From contig NZ_CM011002.1 in assembly GCF_000158095.2 (NCBI RefSeq), positions 3,009,203 through 3,073,202 on the forward strand: a stretch of DNA of 64,000 nt, written 5' to 3'. The notes under the pieces are model-generated. The model did no database searches. It saw only the letters and a list, made by a program, of their open reading frames with translations, and had not been told where the DNA came from. A program made the position numbers and the translations under genes. Positions 24,033 to 33,974 of the stretch are shown piece after piece (position 1 is the stretch's first letter; every line of letters starts with the position of its first letter). This DNA comes from Roseibium alexandrii DFL-11. Lineage in GTDB: Bacteria > Pseudomonadota > Alphaproteobacteria > Rhizobiales > Stappiaceae.

Positions 24033-25259
24033 ATGATAGATGCATTGATCATCGGAGCTGGTCCAGCCGGCCTGTTTGCAGCCGAACACCTGTCTGCCAA
24101 GGGGTATGACGTCGTTGTGGTGGACCGGATGCCATCGCCGGCACGGAAATTCCTAATGGCTGGACGCGGCGGACTGAATTTGACCCACAGCGAACCGATT
24201 GAAACGTTTGTCAGCCGGTATCGCGAGGCCGAAAACTTTATCAAACCCCTCATCTGCGATTTTCCGCCAAAATACCTGATCGATTGGTGCGAAGGGCTCG
24301 GTCAGGAGACCTTTGTTGGGACGAGTGGCCGTGTCTTTCCCAAGTCCATGAAAGCGTCCCCGCTCCTGCGTGCATGGCTTCGGCGTTTGGACGACAGCGG
24401 TGTCCGCTTGCTCACCCGCTCTACGTTTCATGGGTTCTCCCAAGATGGCAATGTGTTGATTTCAAGAGACAATGAGGCACCATCACCAATGCCGTCCCGC
24501 GCAGTCTTGCTGGCCCTTGGCGGGGCGAGCTGGCCGAAACTTGGGTCTGATGCTGCCTGGGTTCCCGTACTGCGCGACGCCGGGGTTGAGGTGGTTGACT
24601 TTCAACCTTCCAATTGCGGATTTGAAGTGTCTTGGAGCGCGTTCATCAAACAACGGTTTGCCGGGCACCCGTTAAAGCGGATCAAGGTCACCAGCGGATC
24701 GCACTCGGTTCTAGGTGAAGCTATCCTTTCCGAAAAGGGGCTTGAAGGCGGGGCAATCTATGCCTTGTCTGCCGAGATCAGGACGCAGCTCAACCTATCT
24801 GGTACCGCGCCCATTTCGATCGATCTGCGTCCCCAACTCACTCATCAGACGTTGCACGAAAAGCTCGGGCGCCCGCGGGGCAAGCAGTCCATGTCGACAT
24901 TTCTTAGAAAGACGATCGGCTTGCAACCGCTAGAACAGGCGCTCATCAGGGAAAGTGGCCCCCTCCCGGAAGCCCCCGGAGATTTGGCAACACGGATCAA
25001 GACCGTTCCGGTGACCTGTACCGCCACATACGATATCGACCGCGCCATTTCCTCTGCAGGCGGAGTGGCCTTGGCGGAAGTCGATCCACATCTCATGCTG
25101 CGCAAAATGCCGGGGGTGTTTGTCTCCGGTGAAATGCTTGATTGGGAAGCCCCAACCGGCGGCTATCTTCTGCAAGCCTGTTTCGCATCTGGACTGGCGG
25201 CTGCTAATGGGATCACCGCCAATCTTACCTCAATGTCACCGGAGGTCTCTGGAACATGA
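24033..25259 (+). CDS. NAD(P)/FAD-dependent oxidoreductase, TIGR03862/BaiN-like flavoprotein
   Basis: The 408-residue flavoprotein begins with a dinucleotide-binding motif DALIIGAGPAGLFAAEHLSAKGYDVVVVDR, then KFLMAGRGGLNLTHSEP, typical of the HI0933/BaiN/TIGR03862 group. Later motifs include LLALGGASWPKLGSDAAWV and the C-terminal FAD contact GVFVSGEMLDWEAPTGGYLLQ. The ATG at 24033 is preferred over a TTG 30 bp upstream. Its stop overlaps the start of the YaiI gene by 4 bp (ATGA), indicating translational coupling. The reaction is unknown. A second, more distant member of the superfamily is encoded at 37.6-38.8 kb. Confidence 0.85.
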   Translation: MIDALIIGAGPAGLFAAEHLSAKGYDVVVVDRMPSPARKFLMAGRGGLNLTHSEPIETFVSRYREAENFIKPLICDFPPKYLIDWCEGLGQETFVGTSGRVFPKSMKASPLLRAWLRRLDDSGVRLLTRSTFHGFSQDGNVLISRDNEAPSPMPSRAVLLALGGASWPKLGSDAAWVPVLRDAGVEVVDFQPSNCGFEVSWSAFIKQRFAGHPLKRIKVTSGSHSVLGEAILSEKGLEGGAIYALSAEIRTQLNLSGTAPISIDLRPQLTHQTLHEKLGRPRGKQSMSTFLRKTIGLQPLEQALIRESGPLPEAPGDLATRIKTVPVTCTATYDIDRAISSAGGVALAEVDPHLMLRKMPGVFVSGEMLDWEAPTGGYLLQACFASGLAAANGITANLTSMSPEVSGT

Positions 25260-25714
25260 CTGTCCTTTATGTCGACGCGGACGCCTGCCCCGTCAAGGAT
25301 GAGACAATCCGGGTCGGAGAGCGCCACAAAGTCAGGATCGTGTTCGTGTCGAACAGCTGGATGCGGCTGCCTGAAGGAGAACTCATTGAAAGGGTCGTGG
25401 TTCCCGAAGGACCGGACGAAGCCGACAATTGGATCGCGGACCACTCTGGTCCCGGAGACGTCGTCATCACCGCAGATGTTCCGCTGGCAGCTCGCTGCGT
25501 GAAGACTGGGGCGCAGGTCTTATCGCCGAACGGAAAACCGTTTCGCGAGGATGCCATCGGCATGCGGCTTGCCATGCGGGATCTCAACACGCACCTCAGA
25601 GAAATCGGCGAGATCCGTGAGGGCGGCCCCAGCTTCACCAAGCAAGACCGGTCCCGATTTCTCAATCAGCTTGAGACCGTTATGCGGGCGGCGAAGAGGC
25701 AAACTGGCGCCTGA
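25256..25714 (+). CDS. YaiI/YqxD family protein (DUF188)
   Basis: The 152-residue protein starts VLYVDADACPVKDETIRVG and contains VSNSWMRLPEG, PDEADNWIADHSGPGDVVITADVPLAARC and GKPFREDAIGMRLAMRDLN, all hallmarks of the YaiI/YqxD family, whose acidic residues suggest a PIN-like nuclease fold. Function is not established. It overlaps the upstream flavoprotein gene by 4 bp, so both are co-expressed. The length is normal. A hairpin follows 17 bp after the stop. Confidence 0.92.
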   Translation: MTVLYVDADACPVKDETIRVGERHKVRIVFVSNSWMRLPEGELIERVVVPEGPDEADNWIADHSGPGDVVITADVPLAARCVKTGAQVLSPNGKPFREDAIGMRLAMRDLNTHLREIGEIREGGPSFTKQDRSRFLNQLETVMRAAKRQTGA

Positions 25715-25730
25715 TTATGCGCCTATTATA

Positions 25731-25764
25731 AGCCCCGCAGATTGGCGAACCAGTCTACGGGGCT
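25731..25764. terminator. Hairpin between convergent yaiI-like and BA14K genes
   Basis: The arms AGCCCCGCAGATTGG (25731-25745) and CCAGTCTACGGGGCT (25750-25764) pair over 15 positions with one wobble and one mismatch around a CGAA tetraloop. There is no clear T-run. The position between two stops suggests a shared bidirectional terminator. Confidence 0.6.
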
Positions 25765-25792
25765 GCTGGTGATTGCGCCCAGCATATATCTG

Positions 25793-26149
25793 TTAACGGC
25801 AGAACCGGTAGTTGCCGGAATATGCGAGATAGTAACCGGTTCGCGGATTGAAGGACCGGTATTTGCTGGTACAGTAATTGTACCAGGCATTGGTCCACGG
25901 GGCCGGACGATAAGTCACGACCGGTGCCGGGCGATACACACGGCGCGGTGCATAATAATAGGTTGGAGGACCAGCATACCGGGGCTGCGAAAGCGCAGAC
26001 CCTACAAGTGCGCCAGCTGCGAAACCACCGGCAACCCCGGCGGCGACGCCCCAACCATTACCGGCCTGAGCAGTGTTTGAACCAGCGAAGATCATAGCAC
26101 CAGCGGCGATCGTCACTGCGGCGGAAGTCGTAACAATAGTCTTGAACAT
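25793..26149 (-). CDS. BA14K family secreted protein
   Basis: The 118-residue protein has a signal peptide (about residues 1-29, MFKTIVTTSAAVTIAAGAMI and then FAGSNTAQA), a glycine/alanine-rich segment (AAGVAGGFAAGALVGSAL) and a tyrosine/proline-rich linker. The C-terminal BA14K motif is YCTSKYRSFNPRTGYYLAYSG, then NYRFC. The two cysteines of this motif probably pair. The family is named after a Brucella immunoreactive lectin-like protein and is common in Hyphomicrobiales envelopes. It is transcribed alone, converging with the YaiI gene. Role in the envelope is inferred from family only. Confidence 0.85.
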   Translation of the reverse strand: MFKTIVTTSAAVTIAAGAMIFAGSNTAQAGNGWGVAAGVAGGFAAGALVGSALSQPRYAGPPTYYYAPRRVYRPAPVVTYRPAPWTNAWYNYCTSKYRSFNPRTGYYLAYSGNYRFCR

Positions 26150-26567
26150 GGTCTTGCTCCTTCAAGCTCCTGAGGCCTTACGCTTCCACCTCAGTTGATG
26201 AAGTTACATTAGACCCGGCCGCTTTCTGGCGATGTGACCACAATCACAGCCCTGCGGTTTCCGTTTTACTGATCCAATCGGCCTCCAGATTCCGCGATAA
26301 ACCGAGCTTATGGTGGTGCCCAAAAGTCCGGTTGAGAATAACTGGCTTCTTTCCCTTGTCGGCGGCTACCGACGCCCTTACATTTGATTTGTCAGCGCAA
26401 GTTGCGTTGTACGGGACATGATACTAGACCCGGTGAGACTGCCTTCGGCAGCATCCTTTTGGGCGCTGCTCTGAACTGCCAAGCTTTCCGTTTCTTTTTT
26501 GACTTCTCGTTTATCGGCACGGTTCACCAGGAACGGCTGCCTGCACAAACTACGGAAAGGCTTCTCC
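26150..26567 (+). other. Intergenic region: promoter of the BA14K gene and probable long leader of the cold-shock gene
   Basis: About 420 bp without a supportable gene. A small hairpin CTGCC-TTC-GGCAG at 26439-26451 lies about 120 nt before the cold-shock start. Cold-shock genes commonly have long structured 5' leaders, so part of this stretch is likely transcribed leader. I could not define the start site. Confidence 0.4.
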
Positions 26568-26780
26568 ATGCGCGAGAACGGCACGATCAAATTCTTCAAT
26601 CACGACCGTGGCTTCGGCTTCATTACCCCGGAAAACGGTGGCAAGGACGTTTTTGTCCATGTTACGGCTTTTGAACAGGCTGGAATTGGAACACCGGTTG
26701 AAGGCGCAAAGGTTTCTTTCGTCGCCGAAGATGACCGTCGCGGCCGAGGCAAACAGGCAGCTCAGCTCGAGCTCCTCTAA
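26568..26780 (+). CDS. Cold-shock domain protein (CspA family)
   Basis: The 70-residue single-domain nucleic-acid chaperone has GTIKFFNHDRGFGFITPENG (RNP1-like DRGFGFI) and KDVFVHVTAFEQAG (RNP2 VFVHV), the two aromatic RNA-binding strips. The normal glutamate/lysine start is MRENGTIKFF. It destabilises RNA secondary structure. It is monocistronic, with a long upstream non-coding leader and a strong terminator 50 bp after the stop. Whether it is cold-inducible cannot be read from sequence. Confidence 0.95.
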   Translation: MRENGTIKFFNHDRGFGFITPENGGKDVFVHVTAFEQAGIGTPVEGAKVSFVAEDDRRGRGKQAAQLELL

Positions 26781-26830
26781 GGTTTATGAGGTTTCAGGCA
26801 GCGATCCCGCGCCGAAACTCAAACATTAAA

Positions 26831-26855
26831 ACGGGGCCAAGCGGCCCCGTTTTTG
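26831..26855 (+). terminator. Intrinsic terminator of the cold-shock gene
   Basis: ACGGGGCC at 26831-26838 and GGCCCCGT at 26843-26850 form a perfect stem around AAGC, followed by TTTTG. An A-run before the stem also allows it to work for the minus strand. Confidence 0.9.
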
Positions 26856-26923
26856 TTTCCGGATCAGCGGGCGTTCGCCCTAACGCACTATTCGCTAGCG
26901 TGGTGAACTGCAGATTCGGGTCA

Positions 26924-27967
26924 CTAGAGCATACACTCAAGCAGCTCGTTTTCACCGATCACCCCGACTACAGCACCGTCACGCTGGACGACGACCGGCT
27001 CCGTGCTCTCTTTCTTCAAACGCGCAACCTCACGGATGGTCGTGTCGGCCTTGCAGGTCGGTGCATTGGCCAAAGAACCGGGAATACTTCCCGGCGGCAC
27101 CATGATGTCGCGCGCCCGGAGAACATTGAGCGGGTTCATGTGGCTTACGAAATCAGCCACATAGGGCGTTGCCGGTTTTTTCACGATCTCCTGCGAAGTG
27201 CCGAGCTGGATGACCCGTCCACCCTCCATGATCGCGATGCGAGACCCGATCTTTGCCGCCTCGTCTAGATCGTGGCTGACGAATATGATGGTCCTGTTGA
27301 GTTCCTTCTGAAGATCCAGAAGTTCATCCTGCAACTTGTCGCGAATAAGCGGGTCAAGAGCGGAAAACGGCTCGTCCATCAGAAGTAAGGGGGCATCCGT
27401 TGCAAACGCCCGGGCCAGACCGACGCGCTGCTGCATGCCGCCCGACAGTTCATGGACATGTTTCTCACCCCACCCGGTTAGACCGACGAGTTTGAGCTGC
27501 TCTTTCACTTTCGCGTCGCGGTCTTTTTGAGAAACGCCGGCAAGCTCCAAACCAAATCCGACGTTTTCGGACACGGTACGCCAAGGCAGCAAACCGAACT
27601 GCTGAAAGACCATGCCGATCCGGCGGCGCCGCAACTGACGCAGCTCAGCTTCCGAACATGTCTCAGGGTTGATGTAGCGCTCACCATCATGGACCTGCAC
27701 TTCTCCCCGGATGACGGGGTTCAACCCATTCACCCCGCGCAGGAGAGTCGACTTCCCAGACCCGGACAAACCCATCAGAACGATGACTTCGCCCTCGTAA
27801 ATGTCAAAGGTTGCTCCGGCAACACCAAGGATCTGACCCGTTTCCTTCTGGATCTCCTGGCGTGTGTTGCCAGCATCGATCAACGGCAAGGCCGATTGCG
27901 GATTGTCGCCAAAAACGATGTCGACATCCTTGAAGGAAACAACCGGTGTGTTCTCAGACGCACTCAT
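26924..27967 (-). CDS. choV: Choline ABC transporter ATP-binding protein
   Basis: The 347-residue ATPase energises choline import. Walker A GLSGSGKST near residues 66-74, a Q-loop in VFQQFGLLPWRTV, signature LSGGMQQR near 175, Walker B LLLMDEP near 196 and the switch histidine in FVSHDLDEA are present. A C-terminal regulatory segment (about 285-347) contains a CBS-like stretch (VVQRDGAVVGVIGENELL) typical of ProV/ChoV. It overlaps choW by 4 bp. Family members also carry glycine betaine or proline; adjacency to choX and betIAB favours choline. Confidence 0.93.
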   Translation of the reverse strand: MSASENTPVVSFKDVDIVFGDNPQSALPLIDAGNTRQEIQKETGQILGVAGATFDIYEGEVIVLMGLSGSGKSTLLRGVNGLNPVIRGEVQVHDGERYINPETCSEAELRQLRRRRIGMVFQQFGLLPWRTVSENVGFGLELAGVSQKDRDAKVKEQLKLVGLTGWGEKHVHELSGGMQQRVGLARAFATDAPLLLMDEPFSALDPLIRDKLQDELLDLQKELNRTIIFVSHDLDEAAKIGSRIAIMEGGRVIQLGTSQEIVKKPATPYVADFVSHMNPLNVLRARDIMVPPGSIPGSLANAPTCKADTTIREVARLKKESTEPVVVQRDGAVVGVIGENELLECML

Positions 27968-28806
27968 GATTTGCCTCCCTCTTCCTTACGGAAAAACCGG
28001 TCCAGAACGATCGCGATCAGGACGATACACACCCCGACTTCGAAGCCCTGCGCGATGTTCACCGTATTGAGTGCCCGAAGTGTCGGCACGCCAAGTCCAT
28101 CAGCGCCAACGAGTGCAGCAATCACGACCATAGACAGGGACAGCATGATGGTCTGCGTCAGACCGGCCATGATCTGCGGCAGGGCATAGGGCAGCTCGAT
28201 TTTCCAGAGCAGCTGCGACTTGGTCGCCCCAAACGCCTCGCCTGCCTCAAGAAGAGCTGTCGGTGTCGAGGAAACGCCCAGCTGCGTCAGCCGGATCGGC
28301 GCCGGAATGGCGAAGATCACTGTTGCAATCAACCCCGGTACCATGCCAAGTCCAAACAGGATCAGGGCCGGGATAAGGTACACGAATGTCGGGATCGTCT
28401 GCATCAAGTCGAGCACGGGCCGCATGGCTGCAAAAAAGCGCGGGTTGTGCGCGCCATACACGCCGATGGGAATGCCAACCGCCATACAGACCACGGAGGC
28501 CGCAATCACCAAGGCGAGTGTTTCTGTGGTTTCTTCCCAATAGCCCTGATTGATGATCAACATCAGGGAAACTGCAATGAACGCCGCCAATGAGATTTTC
28601 CGGTGAACCGCATATCCCGCACCTGCAGCAAGTGCCACGATGACCAGCGGGTGCGGAGTTTGCAACAGCCACAAGATGCCGTCGATCAGCGTCTCCAAAA
28701 ACACAGAGATGCCGTCGAACACCCAATAGGCGTTGTCGGTGAGCCAATCGACCATGGTTCGCGCCCATGGCCCAATCGGCAATTTATAATCTGTCAGCCA
28801 GTTCAA
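27964..28806 (-). CDS. choW: Choline ABC transporter permease
   Basis: The 280-residue permease has about six hydrophobic segments and the binding-protein-dependent transport motif region (LEAGEAFGATKSQLLWKIELP and ALPQIMAGL, the EAA loop). The region LDLMQTIPTFVYLIPALILFG is typical of the ProW/ChoW group. It follows choX after a 76-bp gap that contains a terminator-like hairpin, and overlaps choV by 4 bp. The membrane subunit forms the translocation pore. Confidence 0.93.
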   Translation of the reverse strand: MNWLTDYKLPIGPWARTMVDWLTDNAYWVFDGISVFLETLIDGILWLLQTPHPLVIVALAAGAGYAVHRKISLAAFIAVSLMLIINQGYWEETTETLALVIAASVVCMAVGIPIGVYGAHNPRFFAAMRPVLDLMQTIPTFVYLIPALILFGLGMVPGLIATVIFAIPAPIRLTQLGVSSTPTALLEAGEAFGATKSQLLWKIELPYALPQIMAGLTQTIMLSLSMVVIAALVGADGLGVPTLRALNTVNIAQGFEVGVCIVLIAIVLDRFFRKEEGGKS

Positions 28807-28835
28807 CCTGACGCTCCACTTTCAAGTGTCAGACA

Positions 28836-28870
28836 AAGAAAAGGCGCCGGGTCTGGGAGACACGGCGCCT
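28836..28870 (-). terminator. Stem-loop after choX, likely attenuator within choXWV
   Basis: AGGCGCCG at 28842-28849 pairs with CGGCGCCT at 28863-28870. On the minus strand the stem is followed by TTTTCTTT. It lies 13 bp after the choX stop and before choW, so read-through is needed for the permease and ATPase genes, which would favour excess binding protein. Confidence 0.8.
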
Positions 28871-28882
28871 GTTTGTCAGGTG

Positions 28883-29827
28883 TTAAAGACCAAGGTCGCC
28901 TTTGACAGCAGCGAAGGATTCTCCGCCGTCGAATGTGGTGACACCGTCAAGCCACGCTTCGAACGTTGCCGGATGCGCTTTCAGCCATGCCTTGGCTGCT
29001 TTCTGCGGATCTTCACCATCGTTCAGGATTGCGCCCATGATCTCGTTCTCCATCGCAAGAGAGAACTCGAGATTGTTGAGCAGCTTGCCGACATTGGCAC
29101 ACTCGCTGGTGTAGCCCGCACGCACGTTGGTATAGACCGTTGCACCACCATAGTTCGGACCAAAGATTTCATCGCCACCTTCGAGGTAAGCCATGTCAAA
29201 GTTGGCATTCATCGGGTGCGGTTCCCAGCCCAGGAAGACGATGTCCTTGTCACGCTTTTCAGCGCGGGACACCTGCGCCAGCATGCCTTGTTCAGAAGAC
29301 TCGACGACTTCAAAACCTTCCAGGCCGAACAGGTTTTCATCGATCATGCCGATGATGAGGCGGTTGCCATCATTGCCCGGCTCGATGCCGTAGATCTTGC
29401 CGTCCAGATCGTCCTTAAACTTCGCAATATCCTGGAAGCTCTTCAGGCCCTTGTCGTAGGTGTATTGCGGAACGGCGAGCGTGTACTTGGCTCCTTCAAG
29501 GTTGGCGCGGACGGTCTCAACAGAGCCGTCTTCGCGGTATGCCTTGATGTCGCCTTCCATAGTCGGCATCCAGTTGCCGAGGAAAATGTCGATGTCCTTG
29601 TTTTTCAAAGACGCGTAGGTCACCGGAACAGACAGGATCTTGATCTCGGTGTCATAGCCCAACGCATCAAGAACAACGGTCGTGGCCGCAGTGGTTGCGG
29701 TGATATCGGTCCAACCAACATCAGAGAAGCGAACAGTCTTGCAGCTCTCCGGCTCGGCGGCCAGGGAAGTTCCGGTCATCATCAATCCGAGAGCCAGACC
29801 GCTTACAAGTTTGGTTGTGAGTTTCAT
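28883..29827 (-). CDS. choX: Choline-binding periplasmic protein
   Basis: The 314-residue binding protein has a signal peptide (MKLTTKLVSGLALGLMMTGT and then SLAA, cleavage near residue 23). Aromatic segments expected to form the ligand box are present: VRFSDVGWTDITATTA, IFLGNWMPTMEGD, and FLGWEPHPMN. The mature protein resembles the S. meliloti ChoX group. The ATG at 29827 starts the signal peptide; the longer frame is rejected. It heads choX-choW-choV and is divergent from betI across 198 bp that hold a BetI-like operator. It delivers choline to the bet genes' pathway. Confidence 0.93.
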   Translation of the reverse strand: MKLTTKLVSGLALGLMMTGTSLAAEPESCKTVRFSDVGWTDITATTAATTVVLDALGYDTEIKILSVPVTYASLKNKDIDIFLGNWMPTMEGDIKAYREDGSVETVRANLEGAKYTLAVPQYTYDKGLKSFQDIAKFKDDLDGKIYGIEPGNDGNRLIIGMIDENLFGLEGFEVVESSEQGMLAQVSRAEKRDKDIVFLGWEPHPMNANFDMAYLEGGDEIFGPNYGGATVYTNVRAGYTSECANVGKLLNNLEFSLAMENEIMGAILNDGEDPQKAAKAWLKAHPATFEAWLDGVTTFDGGESFAAVKGDLGL

Positions 29828-29978
29828 GTTTGAAGTTCCCCTTTTTAGTTCAGTCTTTGGTCTCAGCCGCTTGAATTTTTCTTCGCGGCTCCGCATTTCT
29901 GCCGAGCCATCTCTCTCTTAGCAGCCGTTATGTCCGAAATGGAAACACTCCAGAGAGAAATTTGCAAGTTTTCATTGA

Positions 29979-29994
29979 TTGATTGATCAATTAA
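29979..29994. promoter_or_regulatory. Candidate BetI operator between choX and betI
   Basis: ATTGATCAAT at 29982-29991 is a perfect 10-bp palindrome, extended by TT/AA at the outer positions (29979-29980 and 29993-29994) with one mismatched pair between. ATTGATTGATCAATT-like sequence resembles known BetI sites, which are TTGATT/AATCAA-rich. It lies 32 bp before the betI start and may control betI-betA-betB and, divergently, choXWV. Confidence 0.6.
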
Positions 29995-30025
29995 AAATAG
30001 GAATTAGGAAAATCTGGAGAGCACA

Positions 30026-30628
30026 ATGCCCAAAGTCGGGATGGAAGAAGAGCGGCGCCGGAGCCTTATAAATGCAACCGTTGATGCTATTCATGAGCGC
30101 GGTTACAGCGACGTCACGATGGCGCAAATCGCCAAGCGCGCCGGTGTTTCGGGTGGTCTTGTCCATCATTACTTTGGTTCAAAAGATCAATTACTTGCAG
30201 CCACAATGCGGCACCTTCTTACCGAGTTGGGGCGTGAAATTCAGGAAGGCCTGAGCAAGGCATCAACGCCAAGGGAACGCATATCGGCAATCATCGCGGG
30301 CAACTTTGCCGTGGACCAGTTTCAACCTGCAGTAATTGCTGCATGGTTGGCTTTTTATGTTCAATCACGCACGACAACGAGCAACCGGCGGCTGTTAAAA
30401 ATCTACGCGGCGCGGCTTGCATCCAACCTGACACACAACTTCAAGGCGTTTGTTCCGCGCGAAGATGCTCTTCGCTTAGCCGAAGGAACCGCCTCCATGA
30501 TCGACGGCGTCTGGATCCGCCAGGCGCTCAGTGACATCAAGACCGACCGCCAGGCGGCCATCGCCTTGGTCGAAAACTACGTTGAAACACAGATTGCGGC
30601 CGTGACCGCACAAAGTCCGTCTCAGTGA
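30026..30628 (+). CDS. betI: TetR-family choline-responsive repressor
   Basis: The 200-residue regulator has an N-terminal helix-turn-helix ([28 protein letters not shown], about residues 30-58) and a helical ligand domain with [27 protein letters not shown], the pattern of BetI. It starts with [20 protein letters not shown], as in BetI proteins. It is first in betI-betA-betB, 19 bp before betA. In characterised systems choline releases BetI from DNA. The palindrome just upstream suggests autoregulation. Confidence 0.93.
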   Translation: MPKVGMEEERRRSLINATVDAIHERGYSDVTMAQIAKRAGVSGGLVHHYFGSKDQLLAATMRHLLTELGREIQEGLSKASTPRERISAIIAGNFAVDQFQPAVIAAWLAFYVQSRTTTSNRRLLKIYAARLASNLTHNFKAFVPREDALRLAEGTASMIDGVWIRQALSDIKTDRQAAIALVENYVETQIAAVTAQSPSQ

Positions 30629-30647
30629 CGCGGCCCGGAGACTTGTC

Positions 30648-32306
30648 ATGACGAACCAGTTCGACTTCATCATCGTTGGTGCCGGATCGGCCGGGTGCGC
30701 CCTCGCTAGCCGCCTGTCTGAAGATCCGCAGAACCGTGTTCTCGTTCTGGAATTTGGTGGAACCGATGCGGGACCCTTCATTCAGATGCCCGCAGCCCTT
30801 TCCTATCCAATGAACATGTCCCTTTATGATTGGGGTTTTGAGAGCGAGCCGGAGCCGCACCTGGATGGCCGCCGCCTAGCAACACCGCGTGGCAAAGTGA
30901 TCGGCGGCTCCTCCTCAATCAATGGAATGGTCTACGTGCGTGGCCATGCCTGCGACTTCGATACCTGGGAGGAAATGGGTGCCGCGGGTTGGGGCTATCG
31001 TCATGTCCTTCCCTATTACAAACGGATGGAAACCAGCCACGGCGGCCAAGACGGCTGGCGCGGCACCAATGGCCCGATGCACATCCAGCGCGGCAGCAAA
31101 TGGAACCCGCTTTTCCGGGCATTCAAAGATGCCGGCGAACAGGCCGGGTATGGCGTGACCGAAGACTACAATGGCGAACGCCAAGAAGGTTTCGCCGATA
31201 TGGAAATGACGGTCCACAAAGGCCGGCGTTGGTCTGCGGCAAATGCCTATCTGAAGCCCGCTCTGAACCGCGGCAATCTTGATCTGATCAAAGGCGCTTT
31301 GGTCCGGAAGGTCATCATTAAAAACGGCCGGGCGACGGGCGTGGAATTTGAAGTCGGGGGCGAAATCCAAATTGCCCATGCAACCCGCGAGGTTGTGCTG
31401 TCGGCCTCGGCGATCAACTCGCCCAAAATCCTGATGCAATCCGGCATTGGCCCTGCGGATCACCTTTCTGAACTTGGGATCGATGTGGTTGCAGACCGTC
31501 CAGGCGTCGGTTCCAACCTGCAGGACCACTTGGAACTTTACCTCCAACAGGCCTGTACCCAACCAATCACGCTCTATAAACACTGGAACCTGATTTCCAA
31601 AGCCGTAATCGGCGCCCAGTGGCTGTTCTTCAAGAATGGCCTTGGCGCGTCCAACCAGTTTGAAAGCTGTGCATTCATCCGGTCCAAGGCGGGTGTAAAG
31701 TATCCGGACATCCAATACCATTTCCTGCCGTTTGCCGTCCGGTATGACGGTAAAGCCGCAGCTGAAGGGCACGGCTTCCAGGCACATGTTGGGCCAATGC
31801 GATCCAAGTCACGTGGCCGGATCCGTCTGACATCGAATGATCCGCGTTCGAAACCGTCAATTCTCTTCAACTACATGTCTCATGAAGAGGACTGGGAGGA
31901 CTTCCGCACCTGCATCCGCCTGACCCGCGAAATCTTTGGCCAGGAGGCCTTTGCGCCTTACCGCGGCAAGGAAATCCAGCCGGGTGATCACGTGCAGACA
32001 GATAAAGACCTGAACGCCTTCATCAAGGAACACGTCGAAAGCGCCTATCATCCGAGCTGTACCTGTAAGATGGGAGCTAAAGACGATCCGTTGGCCGTCG
32101 TGGATCCGGAATGCCGGGTCATTGGCGTAGATGGATTGCGTGTTGCGGACAGCTCCATCTTCCCGCAGATCACCAACGGAAATCTGAACGGGCCATCCCT
32201 GATGGTCGGCGAAAAGGCATCTGACCATATCCTTGGCAAGACGCCGCTTTCTGCGTCCAATCAGGAACCCTGGATCAACCCGGCTTGGGAAACCAGCCAG
32301 CGCTAA
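30648..32306 (+). CDS. betA: Choline dehydrogenase (GMC flavoprotein)
   Basis: The 552-residue GMC oxidoreductase oxidises choline to betaine aldehyde and on to glycine betaine. The FAD-binding motif is [23 protein letters not shown] signature regions are [20 protein letters not shown] near 85-104 and [21 protein letters not shown] near 250-270. The catalytic histidine lies in [12 protein letters not shown] near 465, and the C-terminal [17 protein letters not shown] contains the second active-site region. It is the middle gene of betIAB. The length fits BetA (about 550-560). Confidence 0.95.
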   Translation: MTNQFDFIIVGAGSAGCALASRLSEDPQNRVLVLEFGGTDAGPFIQMPAALSYPMNMSLYDWGFESEPEPHLDGRRLATPRGKVIGGSSSINGMVYVRGHACDFDTWEEMGAAGWGYRHVLPYYKRMETSHGGQDGWRGTNGPMHIQRGSKWNPLFRAFKDAGEQAGYGVTEDYNGERQEGFADMEMTVHKGRRWSAANAYLKPALNRGNLDLIKGALVRKVIIKNGRATGVEFEVGGEIQIAHATREVVLSASAINSPKILMQSGIGPADHLSELGIDVVADRPGVGSNLQDHLELYLQQACTQPITLYKHWNLISKAVIGAQWLFFKNGLGASNQFESCAFIRSKAGVKYPDIQYHFLPFAVRYDGKAAAEGHGFQAHVGPMRSKSRGRIRLTSNDPRSKPSILFNYMSHEEDWEDFRTCIRLTREIFGQEAFAPYRGKEIQPGDHVQTDKDLNAFIKEHVESAYHPSCTCKMGAKDDPLAVVDPECRVIGVDGLRVADSSIFPQITNGNLNGPSLMVGEKASDHILGKTPLSASNQEPWINPAWETSQR

Positions 32307-32358
32307 CACATTATCCGGCACAGACCGGACCCAAGACACGACAAGCAGGAGCCCCTTC

Positions 32359-33822
32359 ATGCGCGCCCAACCGAAAGCGTCCCATTACATCGGCGGAGCC
32401 TACACGGAAAGCCAGAGCGGAACGCCCTTTGACTCCCTTTACCCGGCAACCGGCGAAGTCATCGCACAGATCCATCCTGCAGATGATGCCATCATCGCGG
32501 CAGCGATTTCCGCGGCCAAGGAAGGCCAGAAGGTCTGGGCTGCAACGCCTCCGGCGGAACGTGGCCGCGTCCTCCGCAGGGCAGCCGAGATCCTTCGGGA
32601 AAAAAACCATGAGCTTTCTGTTCTGGAGACTCTGGACACCGGCAAACCGCTTCAGGAAACCCTGATCGCGGACGCAGCCTCAGGTGCTGACTGCCTCGAG
32701 TATTATGGCGGCCTCGCGGCAACGCTCACCGGTGAACATATCGACCTCGGCGGCTCCTTTGCTTACACAAAGCGTGAACCGCTTGGCATTTGCTTCGGGA
32801 TCGGCGCGTGGAACTACCCGATCCAGATCGCGTGCTGGAAGGCAGCCCCTGCCCTTGTATGCGGCAACGCAATGATCTTCAAGCCATCTGAAGTCACACC
32901 GCTCAGCGCTCTTAAGCTCGCTGAAGCGTTGATGGAGGCAGGTCTTCCGGCTGGCGTTTTCAATGTCATTCAAGGGTTTGGGGACATTGGCGCCAAGATG
33001 GTGGCCCATCCGGATATTGCAAAGGTCTCGCTGACAGGCTCCGTTCCGACAGGTGCAAAGGTGGCAGCGCTAGCGGGTGAACACCTCAAAAAGACCACAC
33101 TCGAACTCGGTGGCAAGTCACCGCTGATCATCTTTGACGACGCAGACATCGAGAATGCGATTTCAGCTGCGATAAATGCGAATTTCTATTCTACCGGTCA
33201 GATCTGTTCCAACGGAACGCGCGTTTTTGTGCATACCGCAATCAAGGAACAATTCCTGAAACGTCTTGCAGAGCGAACCAGCGATGCTGTCTTGGGCGAT
33301 CCGCTGGATGAAGCTACCAGCATCGGCCCGCTCGTTTCAAAAGCGCAGCTCGACAAAGTACTATCCTACATGCAAATCGGCCAGGATGAAGGGGCCCGTC
33401 TTATCTGCGGTGGCAGCGCGGCCAAAGTCGACAGCCTGCCGGACGGCTTTTTCGTTCAGCCGACCGTCTTTGCCGACGTCAACGACAACATGCGGATTGC
33501 ACAGGAAGAAATCTTTGGACCGGTGCTCAGCGTTCTCAATTTTGACGATGAAGACGATGTCATTGCCCGTGCCAACGATACCGAATTTGGTCTGGCCGCA
33601 GGGGTGTTCACAAAAGACATCCAACGAGCGCACCGGGTGATTGATCAGCTGCAGGCGGGCACATGCTGGATCAATACCTACAATCTGACACCGATCGAAA
33701 TGCCGTTTGGAGGCTACAAAAAATCCGGCATGGGCCGCGAAAACGGTCACGCGGCGATCGAGTATTACAGCCAGATCAAAAGCGTTTACGTCGAAATGGG
33801 TGGTGTCGAAGCCGCTTTCTAA
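32359..33822 (+). CDS. betB: Betaine aldehyde dehydrogenase
   Basis: The 487-residue NAD(P)-dependent aldehyde dehydrogenase converts betaine aldehyde to glycine betaine. Motifs: [20 protein letters not shown] (Rossmann approach), [20 protein letters not shown], the general base glutamate in [12 protein letters not shown] near 249, and the catalytic cysteine in [12 protein letters not shown] near 283. The ATG at 32359 has CAGGAG about 8 nt upstream; a longer frame overlapping betA is rejected. It is last in betIAB and is followed by a terminator. Confidence 0.95.
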   Translation: MRAQPKASHYIGGAYTESQSGTPFDSLYPATGEVIAQIHPADDAIIAAAISAAKEGQKVWAATPPAERGRVLRRAAEILREKNHELSVLETLDTGKPLQETLIADAASGADCLEYYGGLAATLTGEHIDLGGSFAYTKREPLGICFGIGAWNYPIQIACWKAAPALVCGNAMIFKPSEVTPLSALKLAEALMEAGLPAGVFNVIQGFGDIGAKMVAHPDIAKVSLTGSVPTGAKVAALAGEHLKKTTLELGGKSPLIIFDDADIENAISAAINANFYSTGQICSNGTRVFVHTAIKEQFLKRLAERTSDAVLGDPLDEATSIGPLVSKAQLDKVLSYMQIGQDEGARLICGGSAAKVDSLPDGFFVQPTVFADVNDNMRIAQEEIFGPVLSVLNFDDEDDVIARANDTEFGLAAGVFTKDIQRAHRVIDQLQAGTCWINTYNLTPIEMPFGGYKKSGMGRENGHAAIEYYSQIKSVYVEMGGVEAAF

Positions 33823-33850
33823 TCAGACGTTAATTTCTGCAATAAGTGTG

Positions 33851-33881
33851 CTCCCCGTTCTTAACGAACGGGGAGTTTTTT
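33851..33881 (+). terminator. Intrinsic terminator of betIAB
   Basis: CTCCCCGTTC at 33851-33860 pairs perfectly with GAACGGGGAG at 33866-33875 around a 5-nt loop, followed by six T residues. Confidence 0.93.
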
Positions 33882-33974
33882 GTATCGGCCGCCAGCAGGC
33901 GCGTCTGTTGCCAATTGAATTTCCAGCAAAACCGTCCAGATAATAGACACCACCTTTGAACCAGCCGGATATTC

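Noticed and set aside
26869..26880. GGGCG-TT-CGCCC as a terminator of choV
   Set aside because: The loop is too small and there is no T-run; probably not functional.
28826..29833. Plus-strand frame of about 335 codons across choX
   Set aside because: Antisense to a well-supported choline-binding protein with a signal peptide and covers the attenuator hairpin.
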